Notes under the pieces: model-generated
What the model was told of the DNA's origin: nothing
Database searches by the model: none
The model's input: only the letters and a program-made list of their open reading frames with translations
Shown: positions 9,201-15,374 of the stretch, piece by piece
Numbering within the stretch: the stretch's first letter is position 1
Layout of the letters: each line of letters opens with the position of its first letter
Position numbers and translations under genes: made by a program
Origin: Bacteroidota bacterium
GTDB taxonomy: Bacteria; Bacteroidota; Bacteroidia; Chitinophagales; Chitinophagaceae
NCBI GenBank assembly: GCA_023429985.1
Contig: JAEZCV010000198.1
Coordinates: 1 to 17,188, forward strand
Length of the DNA stretch: 17,188 bases
Reading direction: 5' to 3'

Positions 9201-9390
9201 GAACTGAAATGCTGAATGTACCATCTGAAGCAGTAGCAGTTCCGATTGTAGTACCTTTTACAGTAACTGAAGCTGCGGGAATTCCATTTCCCTGATTATC
9301 AGTAACTCGTCCGGTAATCGTCCGGTTTTGCGCCAGTAGCTGCGAACACATCGCAAACACTCCCAGCAGGATAAACAGTAGTCTTCTCAT
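6235..9390 (-). CDS. SusC/RagA family TonB-linked outer-membrane transporter
   Basis: This 1051-residue protein is the outer-membrane channel of a SusCD pair, driven by TonB-ExbBD from the inner membrane. A signal peptide (about residues 1-20, MRRLLFILLG...LLA) precedes a carboxypeptidase-regulatory-like domain (about 23-95: TGRVTDNQGNGIPAASVTVKG). A TonB-box-like stretch follows (MDEVIVTVPYG, 102-112). The plug domain (about 125-235) shows the SusC signatures IRIRGIGSI, PLYVLNGVPYDG and DIESVTVLKDAAAAALYGSRAANGVV. The rest is a beta-barrel, ending in the usual aromatic terminus (FGLTANF). It is the first gene of the operon, before susD. There is no N-terminal extension of the type that signals to an anti-sigma factor, and no such regulator is adjacent. 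Start and length fit the family. Confidence 0.97.
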   Translation of the reverse strand: MRRLLFILLGVFAMCSQLLAQNRTITGRVTDNQGNGIPAASVTVKGTTIGTATASDGTFSISVPPNGRVLVITSVGFQAQEITIGTQTSINVSLASGTDPIMDEVIVTVPYGQIRKTQFTGAENTVTAKTLGRQQVTSVTRALEGNVPGLSATSGGGRPGTGPDIRIRGIGSINASSSPLYVLNGVPYDGSISSLNMDDIESVTVLKDAAAAALYGSRAANGVVMITTKKGRRGTPMVTANIRQGFMSRGIPEYDRVSTNEWIELMWEAARNSYLYGATPVSPTQAGIQASNILTSASGLVYNAYNVPGNTLVDPATGKINPNASLLWSDDWEDALFQTAPRTNASISLSGVGDRSDYYISFGYLNEEGTVRHTGFKRYNARMNVNNQPTTWLNTGLQVDAAISERQRATGETGGSAGSSAFFFSRTMGPIYPVYHRNPTTGAIIDTSLLPGGNLDWGTPAQMGTRPYLGLVNPLGNLLLDVRDNNTFNGNANAFAEIKFLKDFALRGTIGVTSYSDASTEYQNSLFGDAAANRGRSTKANTRILSLTANQVLSWNKTLNRHGIRALVGHENYKYRSNYLAANKTGFPYYGFTELDNGQEIFGQPTSYEDNHRIESYFANVNYELDQKYLLSASYRTDGSSRFADSVRWGNFYSAGIGWRISQEEFMRNVGWINELKLRASYGEQGNEGLGGLYYSYRTYFYADGLGSYGQPSRPGNPELTWEKNKNFNVGLDFTLLKNRLQGTIEYFTRTSSDLLFDVPLPISSPYTSVWRNVGTMKNSGWELQLGYNAVRATNFDWRVDLNLTSYKNEVTELPPGKSSEEGIIRGTQRLFPGRSVYEFWLREYAGVDASTGDALFYKDVLGADGKPTGERVLTNSYSAASLYYHGSALPDLQGGLTNSFRYKGFDLSILTTFAVGAQFYDANYASLMHRGDYGSHLHVDALQRWQKPGDVTNVPRLHNEVADQGNNSQHSQWLVSGDYLNIRNITLSYTLPRNLVNRLTLSGLSVFANVDNAYLFTQRKGMDPQTTFSGVSSQSYPPFRTVTFGLTANF

Positions 9391-9474
9391 GTTTTTTTGA
9401 ATTAAATTTTTAAGATGCAGTTATAGTTTAAAGTAGTCCAGACAATAAAAAATAACAATTAATAAAGCGGTCCG

Positions 9475-9495
9475 GGGATTATAGACTATAAACCC
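9475..9495. promoter_or_regulatory. Operator-like dyad upstream of susC
   Basis: The arms TTATAG (9479-9484) and CTATAA (9486-9491) are exact inverse complements around a central A. After one unpaired base on each side, GGG (9475-9477) and CCC (9493-9495) continue the symmetry. Nine of ten off-centre pairs match. The centre is about 95 bases before the susC start codon. This fits a binding site for a dimeric regulator; a small hairpin in the susC leader RNA is the alternative. Confidence 0.4.
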
Positions 9496-9709
9496 ATCGT
9501 GATTGCTGCACGAATTTAAGGGAATGTGAAAAAAAAGTTACAAAAATGGTAAGTTATTTTTAAGTTTTTGACATTTATTCTCATAAGTAACTTAAAATCA
9601 AGAATTTAAATATTCATATATGGAATAAAAAAATGTGATGAAACCGTGGAATTGGATTTCTACAGTTTTATAAGTTTCTTATTTCCAAATTCTTATGGAT
9701 TAAGTAAAC

Positions 9710-9737
9710 CCCACAAATTTCTACGAATATTGGTGGG
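9710..9737 (-). terminator. Weak hairpin downstream of the transporter gene
   Basis: The arms CCCACAAATTT (9710-9720) and ATATTGGTGGG (9727-9737) pair at nine of eleven positions around a 6-base loop. The hairpin lies just past the transporter stop codon in the minus-strand direction. Only a broken T-run follows (GTTTACTT), so termination here is uncertain. Confidence 0.3.
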
Positions 9738-9755
9738 CACGATATTTTTCCAGGC

Positions 9756-12077
9756 CTATTTCCGCTTTTTGTAAAAACTAATGATAAGTGCAGGCAGTAG
9801 AACCAGGTTGGCAAAAGTGGCTGTAACCAGCGTTAGCGAAGTGAGCCAGCCCAGGGCCTGCGTACCTCCAAAACCACTGAAAACAAAAATGACGAACCCG
9901 GCAATCAAAACAATGGAGGTATATATGATGCTTAGCCCGGTAGAATGAATGGTTTCAATAACCAATTGTTCGGGATCCTTAACCGAATTTCTTTGCAACT
10001 GCTTATAATTCACTAAAAACCTGATGGTTATATCTATTGCAATCCCCAGGGCCACGCTAAAAACCAGTACAGTTGAAGGCTTTAACGGCACACCGGCCCA
10101 ACCCATTAATCCTGCCGTCATCACCAATGGTATCAGGTTAGGAATCAATGAACAAAGCAGGATCTTCCAGGAACGGAAAAGGTAAAGCATGCATAACGCA
10201 ATCAGCAAAAATGCCCAGAAAATACTTTCCTTCAACCCATTTATAATAAACTGGGAACCCTCCAAAAATGTAACACTCGTACCTGTAAGTTCCACATCAT
10301 ACCTGGAACTGTCGAAATATTGATTTGCCTGGGTTTTTATACTGTCGAGCACCAGCGGAAGCCTTTCACTCCCAATATCCATCATACTTACACTGATCCT
10401 TACCTTTTGCCTGTTGCTGTCCATAAAGGACGTGGTAAGCTGGTTAAAAGAATTTCCACCCTGGCCCTGCTGGTTATTTGCCGATAAATAAGGCCTTAGC
10501 GCAATCATATCATTATCCCCCGGCATGATATAATAATTACTGTCGCCCTCAAAAAACGCCTGCTTCGCAAATTTTAATCCTTCCGTAATGGTAATTGGGC
10601 GGCCTATATATGGTAACGCGGCCATATATCTTACCAGTGAATCCATCTTCAGCAAATTGTCAAGGTTCCTGGTGGCTCCCATCTTCTTCCTAGTGTCCAC
10701 AGTGATCTCCAAAGGCATCACACCTTTAAAGTTCCTTTCAAAAAACTTCAGATCCGTGTATACCTTGTCATTTTTTGGAAGATCATCAACAATAAAACCA
10801 ACACTCCTGATACGCATGATGCCGGCTACAGAAAAAACCAATAACAGCGCCGTTACTCCATAAATTAATTTACGGTGATGCAGCGACCATCTTTCCAGCC
10901 CGTCGAGCCCCATCTGCAACCAAAGATTATCCAGATACCTTGTATGCCTTTGCTTTGGCGGAGGTAAAAGGTTTAAAGCCACCGGGATCAATATCAAAGA
11001 AATAAAGAACAACAACATGATGTTGATGCCGGCCACCACCCCAAATTCTTTTAAAATGGCACTTTTCGTGAGTGCAAACACGGCAAAACCTATTGCAGCA
11101 GCAATATTGCAAAACAGGGTTACAATTCCCATTTTACCAATCATATCAATAATGGCCTGCCGCTTATCACCCGTTAACCGGTAGGATGTATGAAATTTAT
11201 TAAGGAAATAGATACAATTGGGAACTCCAATCACTACAATAAGTGGTGGGATCAAAGCAGTTAATAATGTGATCTTATAGCCTGATAAATTCAATATTCC
11301 CATACTCCACACCACTCCAATAATTACAACTAACAGCGATAATGCCGTAGCACTGAAGGAGCGGAAAAAAACAAAAAGTATCAATGCCGATAACAATACA
11401 GATCCCAACAGAAATAAACGCATTTCTTTTTGCAGCTTATCGCTGGTAATGGTTCTTATTAAAGGCAGTCCGCTTAAATAGATCTCTGTATCGTATTTTT
11501 TACCAAATTCACTGGCAGGTGTGGTAATGTCATTTACAAGTTTTGTACGCGCCGGAGAGTTGATGAGTTCTGAATTCACACGCACGGCCATGAGCCAGGC
11601 ATTTGTTTCGGCATTATACATCAAACCTCTGTAAAAGGGAAGATTCAGAAATTCATTCCTGCTGCTGTCTAATTGCTCCTGCGTTAATTTTTGCTGTGGA
11701 AATATCTTTACTGCCTTTAATCTTTCATTTTCTTCTGAGCGCACCAGGTTAATGGCTCCAGGTAGCGAGATAATATCATTTACTCCTTTGATCTTTTTAA
11801 GGTCATGGTGCAGTTTTGCATAATCATTAAAAAATTCCGCTTCAAACATTCTTTCGCTCTGGACACCAATCACCAGCACATTTCCATCGTCGCCAAACTG
11901 TTTGCGAAATTCCTGGTAAGCCAGGTATTTTGGATTATCTGTTGGAATGGCCTTGGAAAACTCATAACTCAATTTCACTTTGCTGGCCTGCCATCCAAAA
12001 AAAGCAGTAAGGGCTGCTAAAACAAAAATGAGGAGATAACCATTTCTTAAAATAAATCTTGCAAGGGATGTCCACAT
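9756..12077 (-). CDS. MMPL/RND superfamily membrane transporter
   Basis: The 773-residue protein has the duplicated RND layout: one transmembrane helix (about 14-28), a periplasmic domain, five helices (about 220-375), then the same arrangement again, with a helix near 403-420, a second periplasmic domain and five helices to the end. It fits the MMPL/'patched' group of predicted exporters, which often move lipids or other hydrophobic molecules and are driven by protons. The second half has the usual charged residue in its central helix (GIAIDIT, Asp682). The matching place in the first half reads IGVPNCIYF and lacks Asp. The frame extends upstream to a TTG at 12125, but I chose the ATG at 12077: it gives a normal MWTSLARFILRNGYLL start, and the TTG falls inside the probable promoter. 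No membrane-fusion or TolC-like partner is adjacent. It is divergent from porZ. The substrate is unknown. Confidence 0.9.
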   Translation of the reverse strand: MWTSLARFILRNGYLLIFVLAALTAFFGWQASKVKLSYEFSKAIPTDNPKYLAYQEFRKQFGDDGNVLVIGVQSERMFEAEFFNDYAKLHHDLKKIKGVNDIISLPGAINLVRSEENERLKAVKIFPQQKLTQEQLDSSRNEFLNLPFYRGLMYNAETNAWLMAVRVNSELINSPARTKLVNDITTPASEFGKKYDTEIYLSGLPLIRTITSDKLQKEMRLFLLGSVLLSALILFVFFRSFSATALSLLVVIIGVVWSMGILNLSGYKITLLTALIPPLIVVIGVPNCIYFLNKFHTSYRLTGDKRQAIIDMIGKMGIVTLFCNIAAAIGFAVFALTKSAILKEFGVVAGINIMLLFFISLILIPVALNLLPPPKQRHTRYLDNLWLQMGLDGLERWSLHHRKLIYGVTALLLVFSVAGIMRIRSVGFIVDDLPKNDKVYTDLKFFERNFKGVMPLEITVDTRKKMGATRNLDNLLKMDSLVRYMAALPYIGRPITITEGLKFAKQAFFEGDSNYYIMPGDNDMIALRPYLSANNQQGQGGNSFNQLTTSFMDSNRQKVRISVSMMDIGSERLPLVLDSIKTQANQYFDSSRYDVELTGTSVTFLEGSQFIINGLKESIFWAFLLIALCMLYLFRSWKILLCSLIPNLIPLVMTAGLMGWAGVPLKPSTVLVFSVALGIAIDITIRFLVNYKQLQRNSVKDPEQLVIETIHSTGLSIIYTSIVLIAGFVIFVFSGFGGTQALGWLTSLTLVTATFANLVLLPALIISFYKKRK

Positions 12078-12095
12078 CAACACAAGTTTGTGGCG

Positions 12096-12126
12096 CAAAG
12101 AAACTGAATGATGACTGATTATCAAA
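12096..12126 (-). promoter_or_regulatory. Putative promoter of the MMPL transporter gene
   Basis: Read on the minus strand, TTTG (12123-12126) is followed after 19 bases by TTTCTTTG (12096-12103). This matches the Bacteroidota pattern of a -33 TTTG and a -7 TAnnTTTG, with one mismatch (T for A). It lies 18 bases before the ATG at 12077. It would place the upstream TTG outside the transcript. Confidence 0.45.
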
Positions 12127-12177
12127 TTATGCAGGCAAATCCATCATTTTAACACCCTTTCCATCCTGGTGCTGCTC

Positions 12178-12200
12178 GCTAAGTTTGTTTTCCACTTAGC
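12178..12200. promoter_or_regulatory. Inverted repeat overlapping the porZ promoter
   Basis: GCTAAGT (12178-12184) and ACTTAGC (12194-12200) are exact 7-bp inverse complements separated by nine bases. The right arm overlaps the first half of the porZ -7 element. If transcription starts near the start codon, this dyad is not transcribed and would act as a DNA operator for a dimeric repressor or activator. Confidence 0.4.
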
Positions 12201-12204
12201 TTTG
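12197..12204 (+). promoter_or_regulatory. Putative porZ -7 element
   Basis: TAGCTTTG matches TAnnTTTG at all fixed positions and ends four bases before the GTG start codon. No convincing -33 TTTG is found 19-21 bases upstream. The predicted transcript would have almost no leader. Confidence 0.35.
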
Positions 12205-12208
12205 AAGG

Positions 12209-14503
12209 GTGAGACTTTTCATTTTATTATTGCTGTTAATTTCTTTTCGCGGTTTTTCCCAGAACAATTTCCCTGCTGTAGGTATGTGGCGTGAACATGC
12301 TCCTTACCAGGGAACAATTGATGTTGCGGCTTCTCCCAATAAAATTTATGCAGCTACACCCTACAGTCTTTTTAGTGTGGACCGCACCACAAAAGAAATT
12401 GAAAGAATTTCGAAAGTATCAGGACTTAGTGAAACAGGAGTTTCGCAAATAGAATTCGATCACATTTCTAAAAAACTGGTGGTTGCTTATTTCAACAGCA
12501 ATATTGATATTATAGATGCCAATGGAATTCATAATGTTCCGGGATTCAAAAGAGCTTTGATCTCGGGCGACAAAACGATAATCCATATTTATACGGCGAA
12601 TCAAATTGCATATCTTTCTACAGGTATTGGTATTCTTGTGCTTGACCTTGAAAAATTTGAGATCAGCTCTTCATGGCTTATTGGGAATGGTGGCAATCAG
12701 GTAAAAACAAATGGCTTTACCATTAGCGGTAACTCTTTTTATGCAGCTACAGAAGAAGGGTTGAAAATAATTTCAAAAGACAACAATAATCCGGGCGTTT
12801 TCAGCAACTGGCAAAATATCTCCGGGCAAAATGGTTTGCCTTCGGGTGTTCCTGAATATATTGCAACCATCCAGGATAAAACTGTTGTAGTAATCGATGA
12901 TTCTCTTTACATTGAAAATGGCACCTCGTGGAATTTAATTTTGGGTGATGACTGGAATGTAAATGGCATGGACGTATCTGAAGGAAAGATCCTTCTGTCT
13001 CAAATTCATTCAAACGGCGACGCCCGCTTAAGGATCTTAGATGCCATCGGCAATGTAGAGAATACATTGCAACAACCGGGTGTAATTGGATTTCCCCTAC
13101 ATGCCCTGAAGCTTAATAATGAATATTGGATTGCTGACCTCTACGGAGGATTATCAAACTGGACAGGCAACAATGCTGAAACCTACAGGCCTAACTCACC
13201 TGAAAATATTGCCCTTGGTGAAATGGTAATTACCAATGATGTTTTGTACGCCTCCGCAGGTAGCGTAAATGACGCCTGGAATTATTTATATAACCGCAGC
13301 GGCATATTTAATTTAACAAATGGCTACTGGTCTGTAATTAACCAATACAGCTATCCTGCACTGGATACATTGCTTGACTTTATAACGGTTGCTGTTGACC
13401 CGCGCGATCAATCCCTTTGGGCCGGTTCTTTCGGTGGTGGGCTATTGCATAAAAAACAGGATGGCAGCATAGAAATTTTCAAGCAAAATTCTCCATTGGA
13501 AGCAGCTATTGGCGATCCGGGAAGTTACAGGGTTTCCGGACTGGCATTTGACAGGCGTGAAAATTTATGGATCAGTAATTATGGCACTACAAAACAATTG
13601 CATGTTTTAAAAAATGATGGAAGCTGGGCCTCCTTTTCCATTCCTTTTTTTCTTACGGAAAATGCAGTAAGTAAAATACTGGTTGATGATGCTGAACAAG
13701 TGTGGATCGTTTCGCCAAAAAATAACGGGCTGATAGTTTTAAATCATAAAAATACAATTGATAATACCAGTGATGACTCGTGGAGGATGTATAGAATGGG
13801 TGCAGGGCTGGGAAACCTTCCCTCTAATGAAATAACTTCCATTGCTGTAGATAAATCAGGTTTTATCTGGGTAGGTACAATAGATGGCATAGGCGTTATT
13901 CAATGTCCCGCCGATGCATTTACCAATGGTTGCGAAGCTGTTCTTCCCACCATACGCGAAGGCGGTTTTGTAAACTATTTGTTTAAAGGTGAAACCGTAA
14001 GAAGTATTGCCGTTGACGGAGCCGACAGGAAATGGGTGGCCACTGCAGGTGGCGTATGGCTAATAAATTCAGAAGGAAATAAGGTTCTGGCACATTATAC
14101 CGAAACAAACAGTCCGCTGTTAAGTAATGATGTAAAAACCATTGCCATAAATGGCAAAACTGGTGAAGTTTTTTTTGGAACAGCTAAAGGCATTTCTTCA
14201 TTCCGCGGTGCTGCTACAGAAGCAGAAGAAGACAAAGGAAATGTACTGGTATTTCCCAATCCTGTTCCTCCATCTTTTTCGGGCACCATTGCAATTAAAG
14301 GCTTACCCGAAAACAGTGTGTTCAAAATTATGGAAGCCAATGGCAGACTTGTTTACCAGTCAAGATCCCTTGGCGGACAGGCAAACTGGAACGGCAGAGA
14401 TTACAGGGGAAATATTGCAGCACCGGGCGTGTACATTGTTATGGCGGTAAGTGATGACAGAACAGAAAAAGCAGTGGCCAGGATCGTTTTCATTGGCAGA
14501 TAA
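12209..14503 (+). CDS. porZ: Type IX secretion system protein PorZ
   Basis: This 764-residue protein starts with a signal peptide (MRLFILLLLLISFRGFSQ) and matches the PorZ layout. That is two beta-propellers (roughly 25-300 and 320-660) followed by a C-terminal T9SS sorting-type domain (about 678-764: VFPNPVPPSF...GVYIVMAVSDD...ARIVFIGR). Propeller blades show 'two-component regulator propeller' repeats such as LPSNEITSIAVDKSGFIWVGT and LLSNDVKTIAING. In Porphyromonas gingivalis, PorZ sits on the cell surface with PorU, PorV and PorQ in the attachment complex that links secreted cargo to A-type LPS. Its CTD is retained there. The start codon is GTG; an in-frame TGA lies one codon further upstream, so no longer start is possible, and this start gives the full signal peptide. 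recO follows after 17 bases. A generic propeller protein with a sorting domain is the less likely alternative. Confidence 0.85.
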   Translation: MRLFILLLLLISFRGFSQNNFPAVGMWREHAPYQGTIDVAASPNKIYAATPYSLFSVDRTTKEIERISKVSGLSETGVSQIEFDHISKKLVVAYFNSNIDIIDANGIHNVPGFKRALISGDKTIIHIYTANQIAYLSTGIGILVLDLEKFEISSSWLIGNGGNQVKTNGFTISGNSFYAATEEGLKIISKDNNNPGVFSNWQNISGQNGLPSGVPEYIATIQDKTVVVIDDSLYIENGTSWNLILGDDWNVNGMDVSEGKILLSQIHSNGDARLRILDAIGNVENTLQQPGVIGFPLHALKLNNEYWIADLYGGLSNWTGNNAETYRPNSPENIALGEMVITNDVLYASAGSVNDAWNYLYNRSGIFNLTNGYWSVINQYSYPALDTLLDFITVAVDPRDQSLWAGSFGGGLLHKKQDGSIEIFKQNSPLEAAIGDPGSYRVSGLAFDRRENLWISNYGTTKQLHVLKNDGSWASFSIPFFLTENAVSKILVDDAEQVWIVSPKNNGLIVLNHKNTIDNTSDDSWRMYRMGAGLGNLPSNEITSIAVDKSGFIWVGTIDGIGVIQCPADAFTNGCEAVLPTIREGGFVNYLFKGETVRSIAVDGADRKWVATAGGVWLINSEGNKVLAHYTETNSPLLSNDVKTIAINGKTGEVFFGTAKGISSFRGAATEAEEDKGNVLVFPNPVPPSFSGTIAIKGLPENSVFKIMEANGRLVYQSRSLGGQANWNGRDYRGNIAAPGVYIVMAVSDDRTEKAVARIVFIGR

Positions 14504-14520
14504 TTTCCTAATTACAAATT

Positions 14521-15258
14521 ATGGTTCACAAAACCAGGGGTCTTGTATTAAGAACAGTAAAATATGGTGAAACCAGTATTGTGGTTACCATATTTACAGA
14601 AATATTAGGCGTACAAACCTACCTGGTGAACGGTGTTCGAAGCAGCTCTAAGAAAACGTCAAATAAATCGGCCATGTTCACGCCGGCTTCATTACTTGAT
14701 CTTATAAGCTACCACAACGAATTTAAGAACCTGCAGCGGCTGAAAGAATTCAAATGGAATTTTCTTTACCAGCATATTTTTTCCGATGTAAAGAAAAATG
14801 CTGTTGCCGTTTTTATGATCGAACTGCTTACGCGCTGCCTGAAACAACCCGAGCCACACCCCGAACTTTTTTATTTTACAGAAGATGCACTTCACCATCT
14901 CGATAAGGCTTCTGAAATGGAAGCAGCTAATTTCCCACTATTCTTTGCCCTTCATGTTGCTGTTTTTTTTGGAATACGCATTACGGATAATCATAACCGT
15001 GAAAATATATTTCTCGACCTTGAAGAAGGTATGTTCACAAATACATTGCCTGCTCATAATTTTTATCTTGATGAAAAAGAATCTGAAGCAGTATCGCACA
15101 TTCTGAAAATCATGCAGCCGGGCGAATTAAATGAGGTGATGCTGAACATAGATCAAAGAAGAAAAATTCTGGCAGCTCTGGAAATATATTATGCATTACA
15201 CGTTCAGGATTTTGGCAATTTAAAAACCCTGCCTGTACTAAGGGAGGTTATGGGGTGA
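14521..15258 (+). CDS. recO: DNA repair protein RecO
   Basis: RecO acts with RecF and RecR in the cytoplasm to load RecA onto SSB-coated single-stranded DNA during gap repair and recombination. The 245 residues match the family's usual length. The N-terminal OB-fold begins with the conserved MVHKTRGLVLRTVKYGETSIVVTIFTEILG and continues to about residue 80, where LKEFKWN is typical. The rest is alpha-helical (AVFMIELLTRCLKQPEPHPELFYFTEDALHHLD). The cysteine zinc cluster present in the C-terminal domain of some RecO proteins is absent: I see no CxxC pair. It starts 17 bases after the porZ stop codon and is very probably cotranscribed with it. It converges on the amidohydrolase gene, with a simple repeat between the two stop codons. 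Confidence 0.94.
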   Translation: MVHKTRGLVLRTVKYGETSIVVTIFTEILGVQTYLVNGVRSSSKKTSNKSAMFTPASLLDLISYHNEFKNLQRLKEFKWNFLYQHIFSDVKKNAVAVFMIELLTRCLKQPEPHPELFYFTEDALHHLDKASEMEAANFPLFFALHVAVFFGIRITDNHNRENIFLDLEEGMFTNTLPAHNFYLDEKESEAVSHILKIMQPGELNEVMLNIDQRRKILAALEIYYALHVQDFGNLKTLPVLREVMG

Positions 15259-15306
15259 GAGCAGAGAAACAGGGCGAAAGAGCCTTCACTCCTCCTCTCC
15301 CAGATT

Positions 15307-15360
15307 CTTTCTCTTTCTCTTTCTCTTTCTCTTTCTGTTTCTGCTTCTGCTTCTGCTTCT
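15307..15360. repeat. Nine-unit hexanucleotide repeat between convergent genes
   Basis: Nine 6-bp units run in one phase: five CTTTCT (15307-15336), one GTTTCT (15337-15342) and three GCTTCT (15343-15360). Related imperfect sequence (GCTCTTTCTC) follows. The array lies wholly between the recO stop codon (15258) and the amidohydrolase stop codon (15375). No hairpin terminator is visible in this spacer. The pyrimidine strand is uninterrupted in the CTTTCT part. Confidence 0.85.
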
Positions 15361-15374
15361 GCTCTTTCTCTTCC

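Larger units (their letters stand above)
9391..9755. other. 365-base AT-rich spacer upstream of susC
   Basis: Both flanking genes run on the minus strand, so this spacer is the susC promoter and leader region plus the 3' end of the transporter gene. It contains no open reading frame worth calling. I see an operator-like dyad at 9475-9495, two AAGTTA direct repeats (9535-9540 and 9551-9556) with one inverse copy (TAACTT, 9588-9593), and an imperfect hairpin near the transporter stop codon. CATTTTTG on the minus strand (9541-9548) differs from TAnnTTTG at one base but lacks a clear -33 partner, so I do not call a promoter. The A-rich bases right before the susC ATG are typical of Bacteroidota translation starts. 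Confidence 0.6.

Noticed and set aside
9541..9548. Minus-strand CATTTTTG as the susC -7 promoter element
   Set aside because: It has one mismatch to TAnnTTTG and no TTTG or TTG at the usual -33 spacing, in a T-rich region where such matches arise easily.
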